Assembly (NCBI RefSeq): GCF_026183675.1
Contig: NZ_JAPIVK010000012.1
Span: 1 to 64,000, forward strand
Direction of reading: 5' to 3'
DNA: 64,000 bases
From: Microbulbifer halophilus
Lineage (GTDB): Bacteria > Pseudomonadota > Gammaproteobacteria > Pseudomonadales > Cellvibrionaceae
This document shows, piece by piece, positions 1-11,414 of this stretch (within the stretch, counting starts at the first letter, position 1; every line of letters starts with the position of its first letter). A model generated the notes under the pieces. That model did not search any database, was not told the DNA's origin, and was given only the letters and a program-made list of their open reading frames with translations. The translations under genes and the position numbers were made by a program.

Positions 1-166
1 GGTGAGCGCCATGGATGGCGCGAATCAGTGGAGCCGGGGGAGAGGGGGCGGAACCCGCCCAATAGCCCAACGTCCTCTATGGACCAGTACCCGGCCTCCG
101 AATACTTGGGTCACCCATGCTCCCCACCTAAACTCTCCTGACTAAAAATTCCACAACGAGGTTGCC

Positions 167-916
167 TTGGCGGAATTGGGGGAGTTTTCCAACCTGACGC
201 TGGCACTGCTCCTGGCGGTGTGTGTCGCCAGTGCGTTTATCTCCGCAGTAACCGGCGGCGCCGGTGGTGTACTGATGTTTGCGGCACTGAATGTGGCGAT
301 ACCGCTGCGAATGCTGGTACCGATACACGGCGCCGTGCAGCTGCTGAACAATCTGGCGCGGATCTGGTATGTGCGCGACCACATCCGCTGGAATCTGTGC
401 CTGCCGTTTTTTATCGGCTGCACATTGGGGGCGGCAGCCATGACTCTGGGGATGGCCAGTCTGAGCTGGGAGCTGCTGCCGCTGGCCCTGTTGGCGCTGC
501 TGATCTTTTACACGGTATTCAAACCGGGGCAATTGCCGGAAATACGCCTGGCACCGCGGAACTATTTCTGGGTGGGGTTGGCGGCCGGCACCTTGGGCAT
601 CCTCGCCGGCGCCGTGGATCCGCTGCTGGCCGCGTTCTTCGTGCGTAGGGACCTGGCGCCGAAAGAAGTGGTGGCCAGCAAATCGGTGATGCAGGCCTGG
701 TGCCACGCCCTGAAAATCCCCGCCTTTATCTATCTGGGTTTTGCATTTTCCGATCACCTGGAGCTGATTCTGCTGCTGACGGTAGCCGCGGTGATCGGCA
801 CACGCGTGGGCGTGGCATTGCTGAACAGAATCGACAGTGAACTTTTCTTCAAACTGATGCGCGTGGCGCTGCTGATGGCCGGTCTGCGGATCACCTACCA
901 GCTGATCGCGATGTAA
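167..916 (+). CDS. TauE/SafE-family sulfite/organosulfonate exporter
   Basis: A 249-residue polytopic membrane protein of the TSUP (TauE/SafE, formerly DUF81) family. Hydrophobic helices run through most of the length, with a Gly-rich first repeat (SAVTGGAGGV, near residues 25-34) and a second glycine/proline repeat near residue 145. The family exports small organic anions such as sulfite and sulfoacetate across the inner membrane. The start is TTG at 167 with a GAGG Shine-Dalgarno five bases upstream; no ATG lies near it in frame. It ends 13 nt before an aldehyde dehydrogenase and probably forms an operon with it. That pairing is the layout of sulfoacetate export (SafE) with sulfoacetaldehyde oxidation (SafD). 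The family call is firm; the substrate is inferred from context only. Confidence 0.85.
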   Translation: MAELGEFSNLTLALLLAVCVASAFISAVTGGAGGVLMFAALNVAIPLRMLVPIHGAVQLLNNLARIWYVRDHIRWNLCLPFFIGCTLGAAAMTLGMASLSWELLPLALLALLIFYTVFKPGQLPEIRLAPRNYFWVGLAAGTLGILAGAVDPLLAAFFVRRDLAPKEVVASKSVMQAWCHALKIPAFIYLGFAFSDHLELILLLTVAAVIGTRVGVALLNRIDSELFFKLMRVALLMAGLRITYQLIAM

Positions 917-929
917 CAGGGGGTATGCA

Positions 930-2297
930 GTGGCGGACTACCAGATTATCAATCCCTACAATAACAAGCTGATCGAAGAATACGATTTTACCGGCCGCAA
1001 ACAGGTGGATGCCGTGCTGGAAAAACTGGTGGCAGGTCGGGAAGTCCAGGCCGCTACTCCGGCGTTCGAGCGCTCGAATATCCTGATGCGCCTGGCCCAG
1101 CTGTTGCTGGAACGAAAAGAGGAGCTGGCGTGCCTGATTACGGAAGAAACCGGTAAAACGATCAGCGACAGCCGGGTCGAAATCGACCGCGCCTACAATA
1201 CGGCGCTGGGCAGCGCTATGGAAGCGCGCTCGATTTCCGGTGAGGCGCTGGACTCCGACGCCTTCCCGCCCCAGCGCGAAAAGATCGGCGTGGTGCTGTG
1301 GAAGCCGCTGGGTACCGTCCTGTGTATCACGCCGTTCAATTTCCCGATCAATATCGCCGTACACAAAGTCGGTCCCGCTTTTGCTGCCGGTAATACCATC
1401 CTGTACAAGCCGGGCCCGCAGAACAAGCGCTCGGCGGAGCTGCTGGTGGAACTCTGCCATGCCGCAAGCATGGCAGAGTCGGTGCTGCAGATGCTGATTC
1501 CGGATATCGATGCCACCGGCCACGCAGTGGCCCACCCGGAGGTGCATGCGATCAACTTTACCGGCGGCACTGCGGCCGCCAATGCGATTGCCGTCCGTGC
1601 GGGTTACAAGAAACTGTTGTTCGAGCTGGGCGGCAATGATCCGTTGATCGTGATGGAAGACGGCGACCTGGACGCCGCGGTGAACGCCGCCATCAATCAG
1701 CGTTTTGCCACTGCCGGGCAGCGTTGTACCGCGGCCAAGCGGCTGTTCGTACATCGGCAGGTCTTCTCGGCTTTCTCCGAAAAGCTGGTCGCGGCAACGG
1801 AAAAGCTCAAGGTCGGCGATCCGGCGCAGGACGATACCTTTGTCGGTCCGCTGATTCACTCGGCGGCGGCGGACCAGGTGCAGCAGCGCATCGATGCGGC
1901 GGTGACCGGCGGCGCGCGAGTGCTGTTTGGCCATCGCCGCGAGGGCAATATCATCTGGCCGACGATTCTGGACAATATCGCCGACGATGCCGAACTGGTC
2001 TGCGAAGAGACATTCGGCCCGGTGATGCCGCTGCGCGCATTCGACAGCGTCGACGAGCTGGTGGCGCTGGTTAATAATTCATCATTCGGACTGCAGGCGG
2101 GTGTCTTCACCCAACAGCTGTCGCTGGCGAAGCAATTGTTCAACCGGCTCGATGTAGGCCTGCTGGCGATCAATGATGGCCCCGGCTTCCGCGCCGAGCA
2201 CTTCCCGTTTGGCGGCGTGAAAGAGAGCGGCGTGGGTCGGGAGGGCGTTCGCTACGCCATTCGCGAAATGAGTTTCCAGAAGACCCTGGTGATCTGA
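930..2297 (+). CDS. NAD(P)-dependent aldehyde dehydrogenase, possible sulfoacetaldehyde dehydrogenase
   Basis: A 455-residue non-acylating aldehyde dehydrogenase, about the normal family length. The general-base Glu is at about 232 (ELGGND), and the nucleophilic Cys at about 266 (AGQRCTAA) has the usual 34-residue spacing. The cofactor-domain motif TPFNFP (near 130) and the terminal PFGGVKESGVGREG stretch are present. Translation starts at GTG 930 behind AGGGGG. Because it directly follows a TauE/SafE exporter, oxidation of a sulfonated aldehyde such as sulfoacetaldehyde is a reasonable role. Succinate-semialdehyde, phosphonoacetaldehyde or lactaldehyde are alternatives, since sequence alone does not fix the substrate. 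The protein is cytoplasmic, with no signal peptide. Confidence 0.8.
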   Translation: MADYQIINPYNNKLIEEYDFTGRKQVDAVLEKLVAGREVQAATPAFERSNILMRLAQLLLERKEELACLITEETGKTISDSRVEIDRAYNTALGSAMEARSISGEALDSDAFPPQREKIGVVLWKPLGTVLCITPFNFPINIAVHKVGPAFAAGNTILYKPGPQNKRSAELLVELCHAASMAESVLQMLIPDIDATGHAVAHPEVHAINFTGGTAAANAIAVRAGYKKLLFELGGNDPLIVMEDGDLDAAVNAAINQRFATAGQRCTAAKRLFVHRQVFSAFSEKLVAATEKLKVGDPAQDDTFVGPLIHSAAADQVQQRIDAAVTGGARVLFGHRREGNIIWPTILDNIADDAELVCEETFGPVMPLRAFDSVDELVALVNNSSFGLQAGVFTQQLSLAKQLFNRLDVGLLAINDGPGFRAEHFPFGGVKESGVGREGVRYAIREMSFQKTLVI

Positions 2298-2375
2298 CCA
2301 GATTGACAGGCGGCGCCGCAGCTGGCGCCGGCAGCTTCCTGTTCAGGGCGGCCGACTTCCACTATACTCGGACGC

Positions 2376-2460
2376 AACTTGTCGGAGTGCCCCTGGGCTG
2401 AGATCGCTGTAGCGAGATCCGTTGAACCTGATCGGGATAAGACCCGCGTAGGGAACAAGG
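2376..2460 (+). promoter_or_regulatory. TPP riboswitch (THI element) of the thi operon
   Basis: The conserved THI-box core is readable: a 5' GGAGTGCC arm, CTGAGA, then CCGTTGAACCTGAT and CGTAGGGAACAAG closing the P1 stem (ACTTGTCGG with GAACAAG). A possible -10 (TATACT, 2363-2368) lies just upstream, with no convincing -35. It sits about 180 nt before thiC, so thiamine pyrophosphate should repress the whole downstream operon. Confidence 0.95.
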
Positions 2461-2492
2461 CAACCTCCGAAAATCGTGGCATTGCCGTCTGA

Positions 2493-4556
<2,064 letters not shown>

Positions 4557-4569
4557 GCGCTTTGAGTTT

Positions 4570-4606
4570 GATGGGCACGTCGCTGCGCTCCTTTGCCCAT
4601 CCTACG
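4570..4606. repeat. Dispersed palindrome, GTAGGATGGGCAAAG family (copy 1)
   Basis: An inverted-repeat unit (GATGGGCAC...GCCCATCCTACG) between thiC and thiO. The same unit recurs at 31005-31035 and 40742-40772, always intergenic. It could act as a hairpin that attenuates or protects mRNA 3' ends. Confidence 0.75.
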
Positions 4607-4662
4607 AAAGTAACCGTAGGAGCGGCGGGAGTCTCACGGGGAGTACGGCGGAAGATTGAAGC

Positions 4663-5736
4663 ATGGCAGATAATCGAACAGCCAGCATCGCCATCGCCGG
4701 CGGCGGCCTGATGGGCCGGTTGCTGGCCTGGCGGCTGGCACAGGCAGGGCTGGAAGTCAGTCTCTTTGAAGCGGGGGACCTGACGGCCCCCGGCGGTGCC
4801 TGCTGGACGGCCGCAGGCATGATTTCGCCGCTATCCGAGCTGGTGCACAGCCAGCGCGCCATTTTCGATCTCGGCATGGAGAGCCTGTCGCTCTGGGCCG
4901 ACTGGGCAGAAAAGCTCGAAGCGCAAAGTGGCCGGCCGGTGAATTTCCGCAACGCCGGCAGCGTGCTCGTGGCCCACGGCAAAGACAGAAACGAACTGCA
5001 GCAATTCCAGCGGGAACTGCAGGCTAAGCTGGGCGACGGGATCGACGGGGATCTGCGCCGGCTCGACCGGACCCGACTGCAACAGCTGGAACCGGCCTTG
5101 GAAAGTTTCGAACAGGGGCTGTTCCTGAGCCGCGAGGGCGATATCGATAACCGCCGCCTGCTGCCGGTACTGCTCGACCTGCTGCGCCGGCAGGGCGTAC
5201 GGTTGCACGAACACACAGAAGTGGAATGTGAGAGCTGCGCCATCTCGGATCGGCGGGGCCGGCAGCCATTCGACTGTGTGATCGACTGCCGCGGTCTCGG
5301 TGCCCGGCACAGTATCGATGGCCTGCGTGGTGTGCGTGGGGAAGTGCTGGTGGTGGAGACAGGGGAGGTACAGTTGCAGCGACCCGTACGGCTGCTGCAC
5401 CCGCGCTACCAGCTCTACGCGGTGCCGCGCAGCGGCGGGCGCACCGTGATCGGCGCCACGGAAATCGAGAGCGAGGACCTGTCGCCCATCTCGGTGCGCT
5501 CCACCATGGAATTGTCCTCCGCGCTCTACGCATTGCACCCGGCCTTTGCCGAGGCGCGCATCGTCGAGACCCGGGTCAATTGTCGGCCGGCCACCATGGA
5601 CAACCTGCCCCATATCCACAGCGAGCCTGGACTGGTACGGGTCAACGGTCTCTATCGGCACGGCTACCTACTGGCGCCGGCGCTGGCGGTGCGGGTGGAA
5701 AAACTGGTATCGGAACAACTAAATCAGGTGGCTTGA
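4663..5736 (+). CDS. thiO: Glycine oxidase ThiO, FAD-dependent
   Basis: A DAO-type flavoprotein that oxidises glycine to the iminoacetate needed by ThiG for the thiazole ring, the aerobic alternative to ThiH. The 357-residue protein opens with a dinucleotide-binding GGGLMGR motif (about residues 11-17) and ends with the FAD-contacting region around [12 protein letters not shown] (about 328-339). No signal peptide. Its stop overlaps the thiS start by one base (TGATG), which indicates translational coupling. No thiH is visible, so this operon uses the oxygen-dependent route. Confidence 0.93.
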   Translation: MADNRTASIAIAGGGLMGRLLAWRLAQAGLEVSLFEAGDLTAPGGACWTAAGMISPLSELVHSQRAIFDLGMESLSLWADWAEKLEAQSGRPVNFRNAGSVLVAHGKDRNELQQFQRELQAKLGDGIDGDLRRLDRTRLQQLEPALESFEQGLFLSREGDIDNRRLLPVLLDLLRRQGVRLHEHTEVECESCAISDRRGRQPFDCVIDCRGLGARHSIDGLRGVRGEVLVVETGEVQLQRPVRLLHPRYQLYAVPRSGGRTVIGATEIESEDLSPISVRSTMELSSALYALHPAFAEARIVETRVNCRPATMDNLPHIHSEPGLVRVNGLYRHGYLLAPALAVRVEKLVSEQLNQVA

Positions 5737-5933
5737 TGGAAATACAGGTAAACGGCGAAAGCAGGCGGGCCGAGCGAAACGACCTGCCCGGCCTGCTGCG
5801 GGAATTGGGTTACAGCGGCGAAACTTTTGCCGTGGCCGTCAACGGCGACTTTGTCCCGCGCGCGCAGTACCCGGACACGCGGATTGCAGAGGGCGACCAC
5901 CTGGATGTGGTGGCGCCGGTTGTGGGAGGTTGA
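5736..5933 (+). CDS. thiS: Sulfur carrier protein ThiS
   Basis: A 65-residue ubiquitin-fold protein ending in Gly-Gly (VAPVVGG), the C-terminus that is adenylated by ThiF and converted to a thiocarboxylate as sulfur donor for the thiazole. The fold is typical: MEIQVNGE start, a central NGDFVPR turn and [14 protein letters not shown] at the end. ATG 5736 overlaps the thiO stop, and thiG begins two bases after its stop. Both neighbours are functional partners. Confidence 0.95.
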   Translation: MEIQVNGESRRAERNDLPGLLRELGYSGETFAVAVNGDFVPRAQYPDTRIAEGDHLDVVAPVVGG

Positions 5934-5935
5934 AT

Positions 5936-6739
5936 ATGTCCGCGAAACTCGAGCTGTACGGCGAACGTTTCGACAGCCGCCTGCTGGTCGGCACCGCACT
6001 CTATCCGTCGCCGGCCATCATGCGCGAATCGGTGCGGGAATCCGGAGCGGAAATCATCACCCTGTCCCTGCGCCGGCAAAACCCGGAACAGCAGCAGGGA
6101 AAAATGCTGTGGGACTATATCCGCGAATCCGGCTGCCGGTTGCTGCCCAACACCGCCGGCTGCAAAACCCCGCGGGAGGCCATCGCGCTGGCGGAAATGT
6201 CGCGGGAGATTTTCCGCACCAACTGGCTCAAGCTGGAAGTCGTCGGCGACGACTACAACCTGCAGCCGGATCCCTACGGCCTGGTGGAAGCGGCGCGGGA
6301 GCTGGTAGAGCGCGGCTTCAAGGTATTGCCCTACTGCACCGACGACCTGCTCGTGTGCCGCAAACTGCTCGACGTCGGCTGCGAAGTACTGATGCCCTGG
6401 GGCGCGCCCATCGGCACCGGCCTGGGCCTGCTGAACCGCTACAACCTGCGCACCCTGCGCGAGCGCCTGCCGGATACACCGCTGATCATCGACGCCGGCA
6501 TAGGCGCACCCTCCCAGGCGGCGGAGGCGATGGAAATGGGATACGATGCGGTGCTGCTGAACACCGCCATCGCCAGGGCACAGGAGCCGGTACAGATGGC
6601 GCGCGCATTCCGGTTGGCGATCGAATCCGGCCGCAGTGCCCACGCCGCCGGCCTGATGCTGCAACGCCAGACCGCCAGCCCCAGCACGCCGACACTGGAT
6701 ATGCCCTTCTGGCAGCAGTCGGACCCGGCGACGCAGTAA
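5936..6739 (+). CDS. thiG: Thiazole synthase ThiG
   Basis: A TIM-barrel enzyme that condenses deoxyxylulose-5-phosphate, dehydroglycine and ThiS thiocarboxylate into thiazole phosphate. The 267 residues include the Schiff-base lysine in [10 protein letters not shown] (near residue 93), [11 protein letters not shown], and the phosphate-binding [17 protein letters not shown] segment. A TTG at 5930 overlapping thiS is an alternative start that adds two residues. ATG 5936 is preferred, with GGGAGG just upstream inside thiS. Confidence 0.95.
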   Translation: MSAKLELYGERFDSRLLVGTALYPSPAIMRESVRESGAEIITLSLRRQNPEQQQGKMLWDYIRESGCRLLPNTAGCKTPREAIALAEMSREIFRTNWLKLEVVGDDYNLQPDPYGLVEAARELVERGFKVLPYCTDDLLVCRKLLDVGCEVLMPWGAPIGTGLGLLNRYNLRTLRERLPDTPLIIDAGIGAPSQAAEAMEMGYDAVLLNTAIARAQEPVQMARAFRLAIESGRSAHAAGLMLQRQTASPSTPTLDMPFWQQSDPATQ

Positions 6740-6742
6740 TCG

Positions 6743-8281
6743 ATGAATCGCAACGATATGCAAAACAAGCCGATTGTCTGCTGGTCCATCGCCGGCAGCG
6801 ATTCCGGCGGCGGCGCCGGAATCCAGGCGGACCTGCTGACCTTTGCCGATTTCGGCTGTCACGGCTGCACCGCGATCACCGCCAATACCGCGCAGAACAC
6901 CACCGGCGTGGCCGCCATCAACCGGGTCTCGCTGGAGGCGCTGCGCTCGCAACTGCAGGCGTTGCAGCGCGACCTGTTTCCCGCGGCGATCAAGATCGGC
7001 CTGCTCGCCAACCGCGAGCAGGTGATCGCGGTGGCGCAGTTCTTGCGGGAATTGTTTCGGGTTGCAAAGGTGCCGGTAATCTACGACCCCGTGGCGGTGG
7101 CCTCCAGCGGCGCCGCGCTCGCCGAGAGCAGCTCCGGCGAGGCCGCGCTCGATGCGCTCTTCCCGCTGTGTGAACTGATTACCCCCAACCTGCACGAACT
7201 GGAATCGCTGGCCCGGGCGCCGGTGGCCGGTGCGGAGCAGATCGTAGCCGCCGCGCAACAGTTGCAACAATCCGGCGATACGGCGGTGCTGGTCACCGGC
7301 GGCCACGGCGAGCTGGTCGAGGGGGAAATCGCCGACCTGCTGTGGGATGGCGAGCGGAGCGACTGGTTTGTCGGCGACAAAATTGCCAGCGAAAACACCC
7401 ACGGCACCGGCTGCACCCTGTCGTCCGCCATCGCCGCCTGCCGGGCGCTGGGCTACCCGCTGCGGGATGCCTGCGTGGTGGCCAAGGCGTATGTGCAGCG
7501 CGGCCTGCGGCTCGGCGATACGGATGCCATCGGCAGCGGCGCCGGCCCGCTGGGCCACTGCGGCTGGCCGGGAGACCTGCAGGATTTCCCGCAAGTACTG
7601 GTGCCCGGCGATGTGCGGGGAAGAAGCTACGGGCAGGCCGGTAACATCGACACCTTTGCGCGGGGTTTCGCGCCCGTCGATGCTTGTGCGCTGGGCCTCT
7701 ACCCGGTGGTGGATTCGGTGGAATGGCTGGAGAAGCTGGCCGAGCTGGGTGTGCGTACACTGCAGCTTCGTATCAAAAATCCCGGAGATGACCTGAAGAG
7801 CCTCATTCAGCAGGCGGTGGAAATCGGCGAGCGCTACAACCTGCGGCTATTTATCAACGACCACTGGCAACTGGCTATCGAGTGTGGTGCCTACGGTGTG
7901 CACCTGGGGCAGGAGGATCTGCAGACCGCGGATTTGAAGGCGATCAAGCGCGCGGGTTTGAGGTTGGGCATCAGCACCCACGGCTTCTACGAGCTGCTCC
8001 GCGCCCACCGCTACCGCCCCAGCTACCTGGCGCTGGGGGCCATTTACGCCACCGACACCAAGGATATGAGCGACCAGCTGCAGGGGGTGGAAAAGCTCGC
8101 GCACATGGCGGCACTGCTGCCGGATTATCCGCTGGTGGCCATCGGCGGTATCAACCTGAAGCGGGCGCCGGCAGTGGTGGCCGCCGGGGTGGGGAGCGTT
8201 GCGGTGGTCAGCGCGGTCACGAAAGCGGAGAATTACCGGGAGGCGGTCCGGGCGTTCCGGGCCCTGCTGCCGGGCGGCTGA
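6743..8281 (+). CDS. thiDE: Bifunctional HMP(-P) kinase / thiamine-phosphate synthase ThiD-ThiE
   Basis: A 512-residue fusion. The N-terminal ThiD kinase covers about residues 10-265, with [14 protein letters not shown] for HMP binding and [11 protein letters not shown] as the anion hole and catalytic loop. A linker of about 45 residues follows. The ThiE TIM barrel runs from about 310 to 510 ([38 protein letters not shown]). It therefore phosphorylates HMP-P and joins it to the thiazole made by ThiG. It starts three bases after the thiG stop. Such fusions occur in other gammaproteobacteria; both active sites look intact. Confidence 0.94.
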   Translation: MNRNDMQNKPIVCWSIAGSDSGGGAGIQADLLTFADFGCHGCTAITANTAQNTTGVAAINRVSLEALRSQLQALQRDLFPAAIKIGLLANREQVIAVAQFLRELFRVAKVPVIYDPVAVASSGAALAESSSGEAALDALFPLCELITPNLHELESLARAPVAGAEQIVAAAQQLQQSGDTAVLVTGGHGELVEGEIADLLWDGERSDWFVGDKIASENTHGTGCTLSSAIAACRALGYPLRDACVVAKAYVQRGLRLGDTDAIGSGAGPLGHCGWPGDLQDFPQVLVPGDVRGRSYGQAGNIDTFARGFAPVDACALGLYPVVDSVEWLEKLAELGVRTLQLRIKNPGDDLKSLIQQAVEIGERYNLRLFINDHWQLAIECGAYGVHLGQEDLQTADLKAIKRAGLRLGISTHGFYELLRAHRYRPSYLALGAIYATDTKDMSDQLQGVEKLAHMAALLPDYPLVAIGGINLKRAPAVVAAGVGSVAVVSAVTKAENYREAVRAFRALLPGG

Positions 8282-8285
8282 GCCA

Positions 8286-8371
8286 CCCCCCTCTCCTTCC
8301 GGGAGAGGGCGACCGGATTGTGCCCCCTGGCTTTCCCCCTCTCCCTAACCCTCTCCCGGGGGGAGAGGGGA
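8286..8371. repeat. Dispersed CCCTCTCC/GGGAGAGGG palindromes (two units)
   Basis: Two inverted-repeat hairpins between thiDE and thiF: CCCTCTCCTTCCGGGAGAGGG, and CCCTCTCCC followed by GGGGGAGAGGGG. The same family is found at 12646-12694, 21262-21297 and 28543-28578, with half units at about 34-48 and 28419-28432. Confidence 0.75.
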
Positions 8372-8408
8372 CTGATCGTGCACGGATTTGGATTCGAGTA
8401 ATGACACC

Positions 8409-9161
8409 ATGCTGAGCCGAAAAGAACTGCAACGCTACAGCCGCCAGATAATGCTGCCCCGGGTCGGCGAGGCCGGGCAGGAGAAACTGAAAAAGGCGCG
8501 GGTAATGATCGTGGGCCTCGGCGGGCTCGGCAGCCCGGTGGCGCTATACCTGGCGGCGGCCGGGGTGGGGGAGCTGCACCTGGTCGACGGCGATCGTATC
8601 GAAATCTCCAACCTGCAGCGCCAGATCCTCTACAAGACCAACCACCGCGACAAGGCCAAGGCACAGGTGGCGGCGCAGCAGCTCTCGGCGGCCAACCCGG
8701 AAATCCGCGTGCACCCACACGACAACCTGGCGGATGAGTCCTGGCTGCGGGATCGACTGGGCGATATCGACCTGGTGCTCGACTGCACCGATAATCTGGA
8801 GACCCGCCACGCGATCAACCGCGTATGCCGGGCGCTGCGAAAGCCGGTCGTCATGGCCTCGGTGCTCGGATTCTCGGGGCAGTTGATCAGCTTCGATTTC
8901 GCCGCGCAACAGTCTCCCTGCTACGCCTGCCTGTTCCCCCCGAGCGCCGATCGGGAAGTGCAAAACTGCTCGACCGCCGGCGTCATGGGGCCGGCGCTGG
9001 GAGTGGTCGGCAGCATGCAGGCGCTGGAGGCGATCAAGTTGCTGCTGGGGCTGCCGGTGGCCAGCCTGTCGCAGCTGCAACTGTTCGAGGCGGAATCCCT
9101 CGAGTTGCGACCGCTGCAGTTACAGGGTAATAATGACTGCCCGGTTTGCAGTAATCCATAA
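8409..9161 (+). CDS. thiF: ThiF/MoeB-type adenylyltransferase
   Basis: An E1-like enzyme that adenylates the Gly-Gly tail of ThiS and helps load sulfur. The 250 residues have the nucleotide loop GLGGLGSP (about 36-43), the DCTDN substrate motif, a conserved Cys in NCSTAGVMGPALG, and a zinc site made of CYAC with the C-terminal CPVC. A TTG at 8388 would add seven residues, but ATG 8409 matches the usual N-terminus LSRKELQRYSRQI. It is the last gene of the thi operon; MoeB activity on MoaD is also possible. Confidence 0.9.
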   Translation: MLSRKELQRYSRQIMLPRVGEAGQEKLKKARVMIVGLGGLGSPVALYLAAAGVGELHLVDGDRIEISNLQRQILYKTNHRDKAKAQVAAQQLSAANPEIRVHPHDNLADESWLRDRLGDIDLVLDCTDNLETRHAINRVCRALRKPVVMASVLGFSGQLISFDFAAQQSPCYACLFPPSADREVQNCSTAGVMGPALGVVGSMQALEAIKLLLGLPVASLSQLQLFEAESLELRPLQLQGNNDCPVCSNP

Positions 9162-9166
9162 CGACA

Positions 9167-9523
9167 ATGAAATTCCCGAAGATCCTTCCCGCGCTTGCGG
9201 CAGTGGTGTTGGCGACGCAACTCGGCGCCTGCTCGCAAGAGGAGACCGCCGGAACCGGGCCCGGCAATCGTTCGGCGGAGGCTACCGATATCCAGGCAAT
9301 CTACCAGCGCACCTGTTACAGCTGCCATAACAGCGGCGTCGGCGGCGCGCCGCGCAGCGGCGATGGGGTGGCCTGGGCGCCGCGCCTGGAAAAGGGCATG
9401 GATACCCTGGTGGCCAATACCGTCAACGGCTATCGCGCCATGCCGCCGCGGGGCCTGTGTTTCGATTGCAGCGAGGAAGATTTCGCCAGACTGATTAAAC
9501 TGATGGCAGGTGAGGGCGATTAA
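9167..9523 (+). CDS. Cytochrome c5-like lipoprotein
   Basis: A 118-residue exported monoheme cytochrome. The signal peptide ends in a lipobox (LGAC, Cys22), so it should be lipid-anchored facing the periplasm. The heme motif CYSCH is near residue 50, a possible axial Met is in YRAMPPRG, and the CFDC pair resembles the disulfide of cytochrome c5. It starts five bases after thiF and 42 bp before a secreted beta-propeller gene. A role in passing electrons from the neighbouring protein is possible but not shown. Confidence 0.85.
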   Translation: MKFPKILPALAAVVLATQLGACSQEETAGTGPGNRSAEATDIQAIYQRTCYSCHNSGVGGAPRSGDGVAWAPRLEKGMDTLVANTVNGYRAMPPRGLCFDCSEEDFARLIKLMAGEGD

Positions 9524-9565
9524 ACGCCGCTTTGAACATCTCCCTTTCGATCGCAGGAGCAGGCC

Positions 9566-10576
9566 ATGTACGCTTTTTCCGGGCTGTATCGTTTCACTCT
9601 TGTTTCCCTGCTGTTGTTTCCCCTGGCCGGTTACGGCGACGCCGAAGAAGAACCGGCGCTGCCGGACAAACTGGCCCTGAACGAGTGGAAAGTGCCCTGG
9701 GAAGGCCGCCCGCGCGATCCCTCTGTCGATGGCCACGGCGATATCTGGTTCTGCGGCCAGGCAGGCAACTATATCGGTCGATTCTCTCCCGCCAGCGGCA
9801 TTTTCAAACAGTTTGAAGTTCCCGACGGAAGCCATCCGCACAACCTGATCGTCGACGACAGAAACCGCGTCTGGTATGCCGGCAACCGCAATGCCCATAT
9901 CGGCCGGCTGGATCCGGACAGCGGCGCGATCGAGCAGTTTGCAATGCCGGAGGGTATCGACGATCCACACACCCTGGTGTTCAATCGGGACGGCAATATC
10001 TGGTTTACCGCCCAGCACAGCAACCGCATCGGCCTGTTGGACGTGGAGACCGGCAAGGTCCAGTCTGTGAGACCGTCGGTACCGCAGGCGCGGCCCTACG
10101 GCATCAAGATGGATGCGCAGAACCGTCCCTGGATTGCACTGTTCGGCAGCAACCGGCTGGCGATGGTGGATCCGCAGACGATGGAACTGACCGAGTTCGA
10201 ATTGCCGTGCACCGACGCGCGTCCGCGCCGCCTCGATATCGACCGTGAAGGCGACGTCTGGTACATGGATTACGCAGGAGGTTATCTCGGGCGCTTTGAA
10301 CCGGATTCGGAAACGTTCACCGAGTGGCGTATTCCTGGCGAGGCACCGCGGCCCTATGGCACGGTGCTGGATGACAGCGGACGATTGTGGATTGCGGATG
10401 CGGGAGTGATTCCCAATCGCATCCTCGCGTTTGATCTCGCAACGGAAAAATTTGTCAGTGTCAGTCCGCTTCCGAGTGGTGGCAATGTACGCCATATGGT
10501 CTTTAATGCCACTGATGGCAGTTTCTGGTTCGGTGTCGACACCGGCTATTTGGCCCAGGGGCAGCCGCAGGACTGA
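9566..10576 (+). CDS. Secreted streptogramin-lyase-like (Vgb-type) beta-propeller protein
   Basis: 336 residues with an N-terminal signal sequence (about 1-25), followed by six to seven blades. The blades repeat a pattern such as GDIWFCGQAGNYIGRF, NRVWYAGNRNAHIGRLD and GNIWFTAQHSNRIGLLD, the signature of the virginiamycin B lyase / SMP-30-like propeller superfamily. True Vgb acts in the cytoplasm. This one is exported and paired with a cytochrome lipoprotein, so antibiotic lyase activity is doubtful. A periplasmic binding or redox role is an alternative. Function unknown. Confidence 0.75.
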   Translation: MYAFSGLYRFTLVSLLLFPLAGYGDAEEEPALPDKLALNEWKVPWEGRPRDPSVDGHGDIWFCGQAGNYIGRFSPASGIFKQFEVPDGSHPHNLIVDDRNRVWYAGNRNAHIGRLDPDSGAIEQFAMPEGIDDPHTLVFNRDGNIWFTAQHSNRIGLLDVETGKVQSVRPSVPQARPYGIKMDAQNRPWIALFGSNRLAMVDPQTMELTEFELPCTDARPRRLDIDREGDVWYMDYAGGYLGRFEPDSETFTEWRIPGEAPRPYGTVLDDSGRLWIADAGVIPNRILAFDLATEKFVSVSPLPSGGNVRHMVFNATDGSFWFGVDTGYLAQGQPQD

Positions 10577-10768
10577 TGTCGCTCCGATATGTCGTGTCTT
10601 TTTTGGGTAAAAGGCGATGTCGGCGCAGTGTAGCGGGCTTATAGCCATGCTCAATAGCTTCAAGCGGTGAAATAAATTTCTTAATTGTTGTCGCGCGGGC
10701 TATTCTAGAGAACGATTGAGTTTACCGGCTCCCGGAAATCTATTTAAGACGGAGACAAGAGGTTATCT

Positions 10769-11239
10769 ATGAGTAAGATCGATATCGGTATTGGTGCCAA
10801 GGATCGCGAAACGATCGCCGAGGGCTTGAAATGCCTGCTGGCAGACAGCTATACACTTTATTTGCAAACGCACTATTTTCACTGGAATGTCACCGGCCCG
10901 CTTTTCCGCGACCTGCACCTGATGTTCGAGGAACAGTACACCGAGCTGGCGGATGCGGTGGACGATATCGCCGAGCGTATCCGTACCCTGGATGTGCAGG
11001 CGCCCGGTACCTACAAGGCGTTCGCCAAGCTGAGCTCGATCGAGGAAGTCGAGGAAGTCCCCGCGGCGGAGAAGATGGTGGAGATCCTCACCCAGGGCCA
11101 CGAGCAGGTGGTAAAAACCTGTCGCGATGTACTCAAGGCGGCCCAGGGCGGTGACGACGAATCGACCATTGCGCTGGTATCCGATCGCATGAGCGTGCAC
11201 GAGAAAACCGCCTGGATGCTGCGGGCCATGTCGAAATAA
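10769..11239 (+). CDS. dps: Dps-family DNA-binding ferritin
   Basis: A 156-residue mini-ferritin that oxidises and stores iron and protects DNA in oxidative or starvation stress. The ferroxidase ligands are in [11 protein letters not shown] and [22 protein letters not shown], the canonical inter-subunit site. The N-terminus is short with Lys at positions 3 and 11. It has its own 190-bp upstream region; a weak promoter-like pair TTCTTA / TATTCT with a 17-bp spacer lies at 10678-10706. No OxyR site could be identified with confidence. The AGACGGAGACAAGAGG stretch supplies the ribosome site. Confidence 0.93.
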   Translation: MSKIDIGIGAKDRETIAEGLKCLLADSYTLYLQTHYFHWNVTGPLFRDLHLMFEEQYTELADAVDDIAERIRTLDVQAPGTYKAFAKLSSIEEVEEVPAAEKMVEILTQGHEQVVKTCRDVLKAAQGGDDESTIALVSDRMSVHEKTAWMLRAMSK

Positions 11240-11414
11240 TATTCGGGACCCGGTCGCGGGGCGCCACAGGCCCTGCGACCCGGTTGTCCGCCTCGCCAAA
11301 TCTTTCCCCCCTGGTTTTTCATCCCCTCACCAGCTTCCACTGCGAGCCGCCGTTATCCGGCGGGCTGATCCATATCTGCCTTGGCGCCGTCGAACAACTG
11401 GGGGAGACAGTGTA

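Noticed and set aside
1-166. Possible end of an upstream gene (one frame open from position 1 to a TGA at 139-141)
   Set aside because: The translated sequence is rich in Pro/Gly/Arg from a GGGGGAGAGGGGG repeat and does not look like a protein end; too short to judge.
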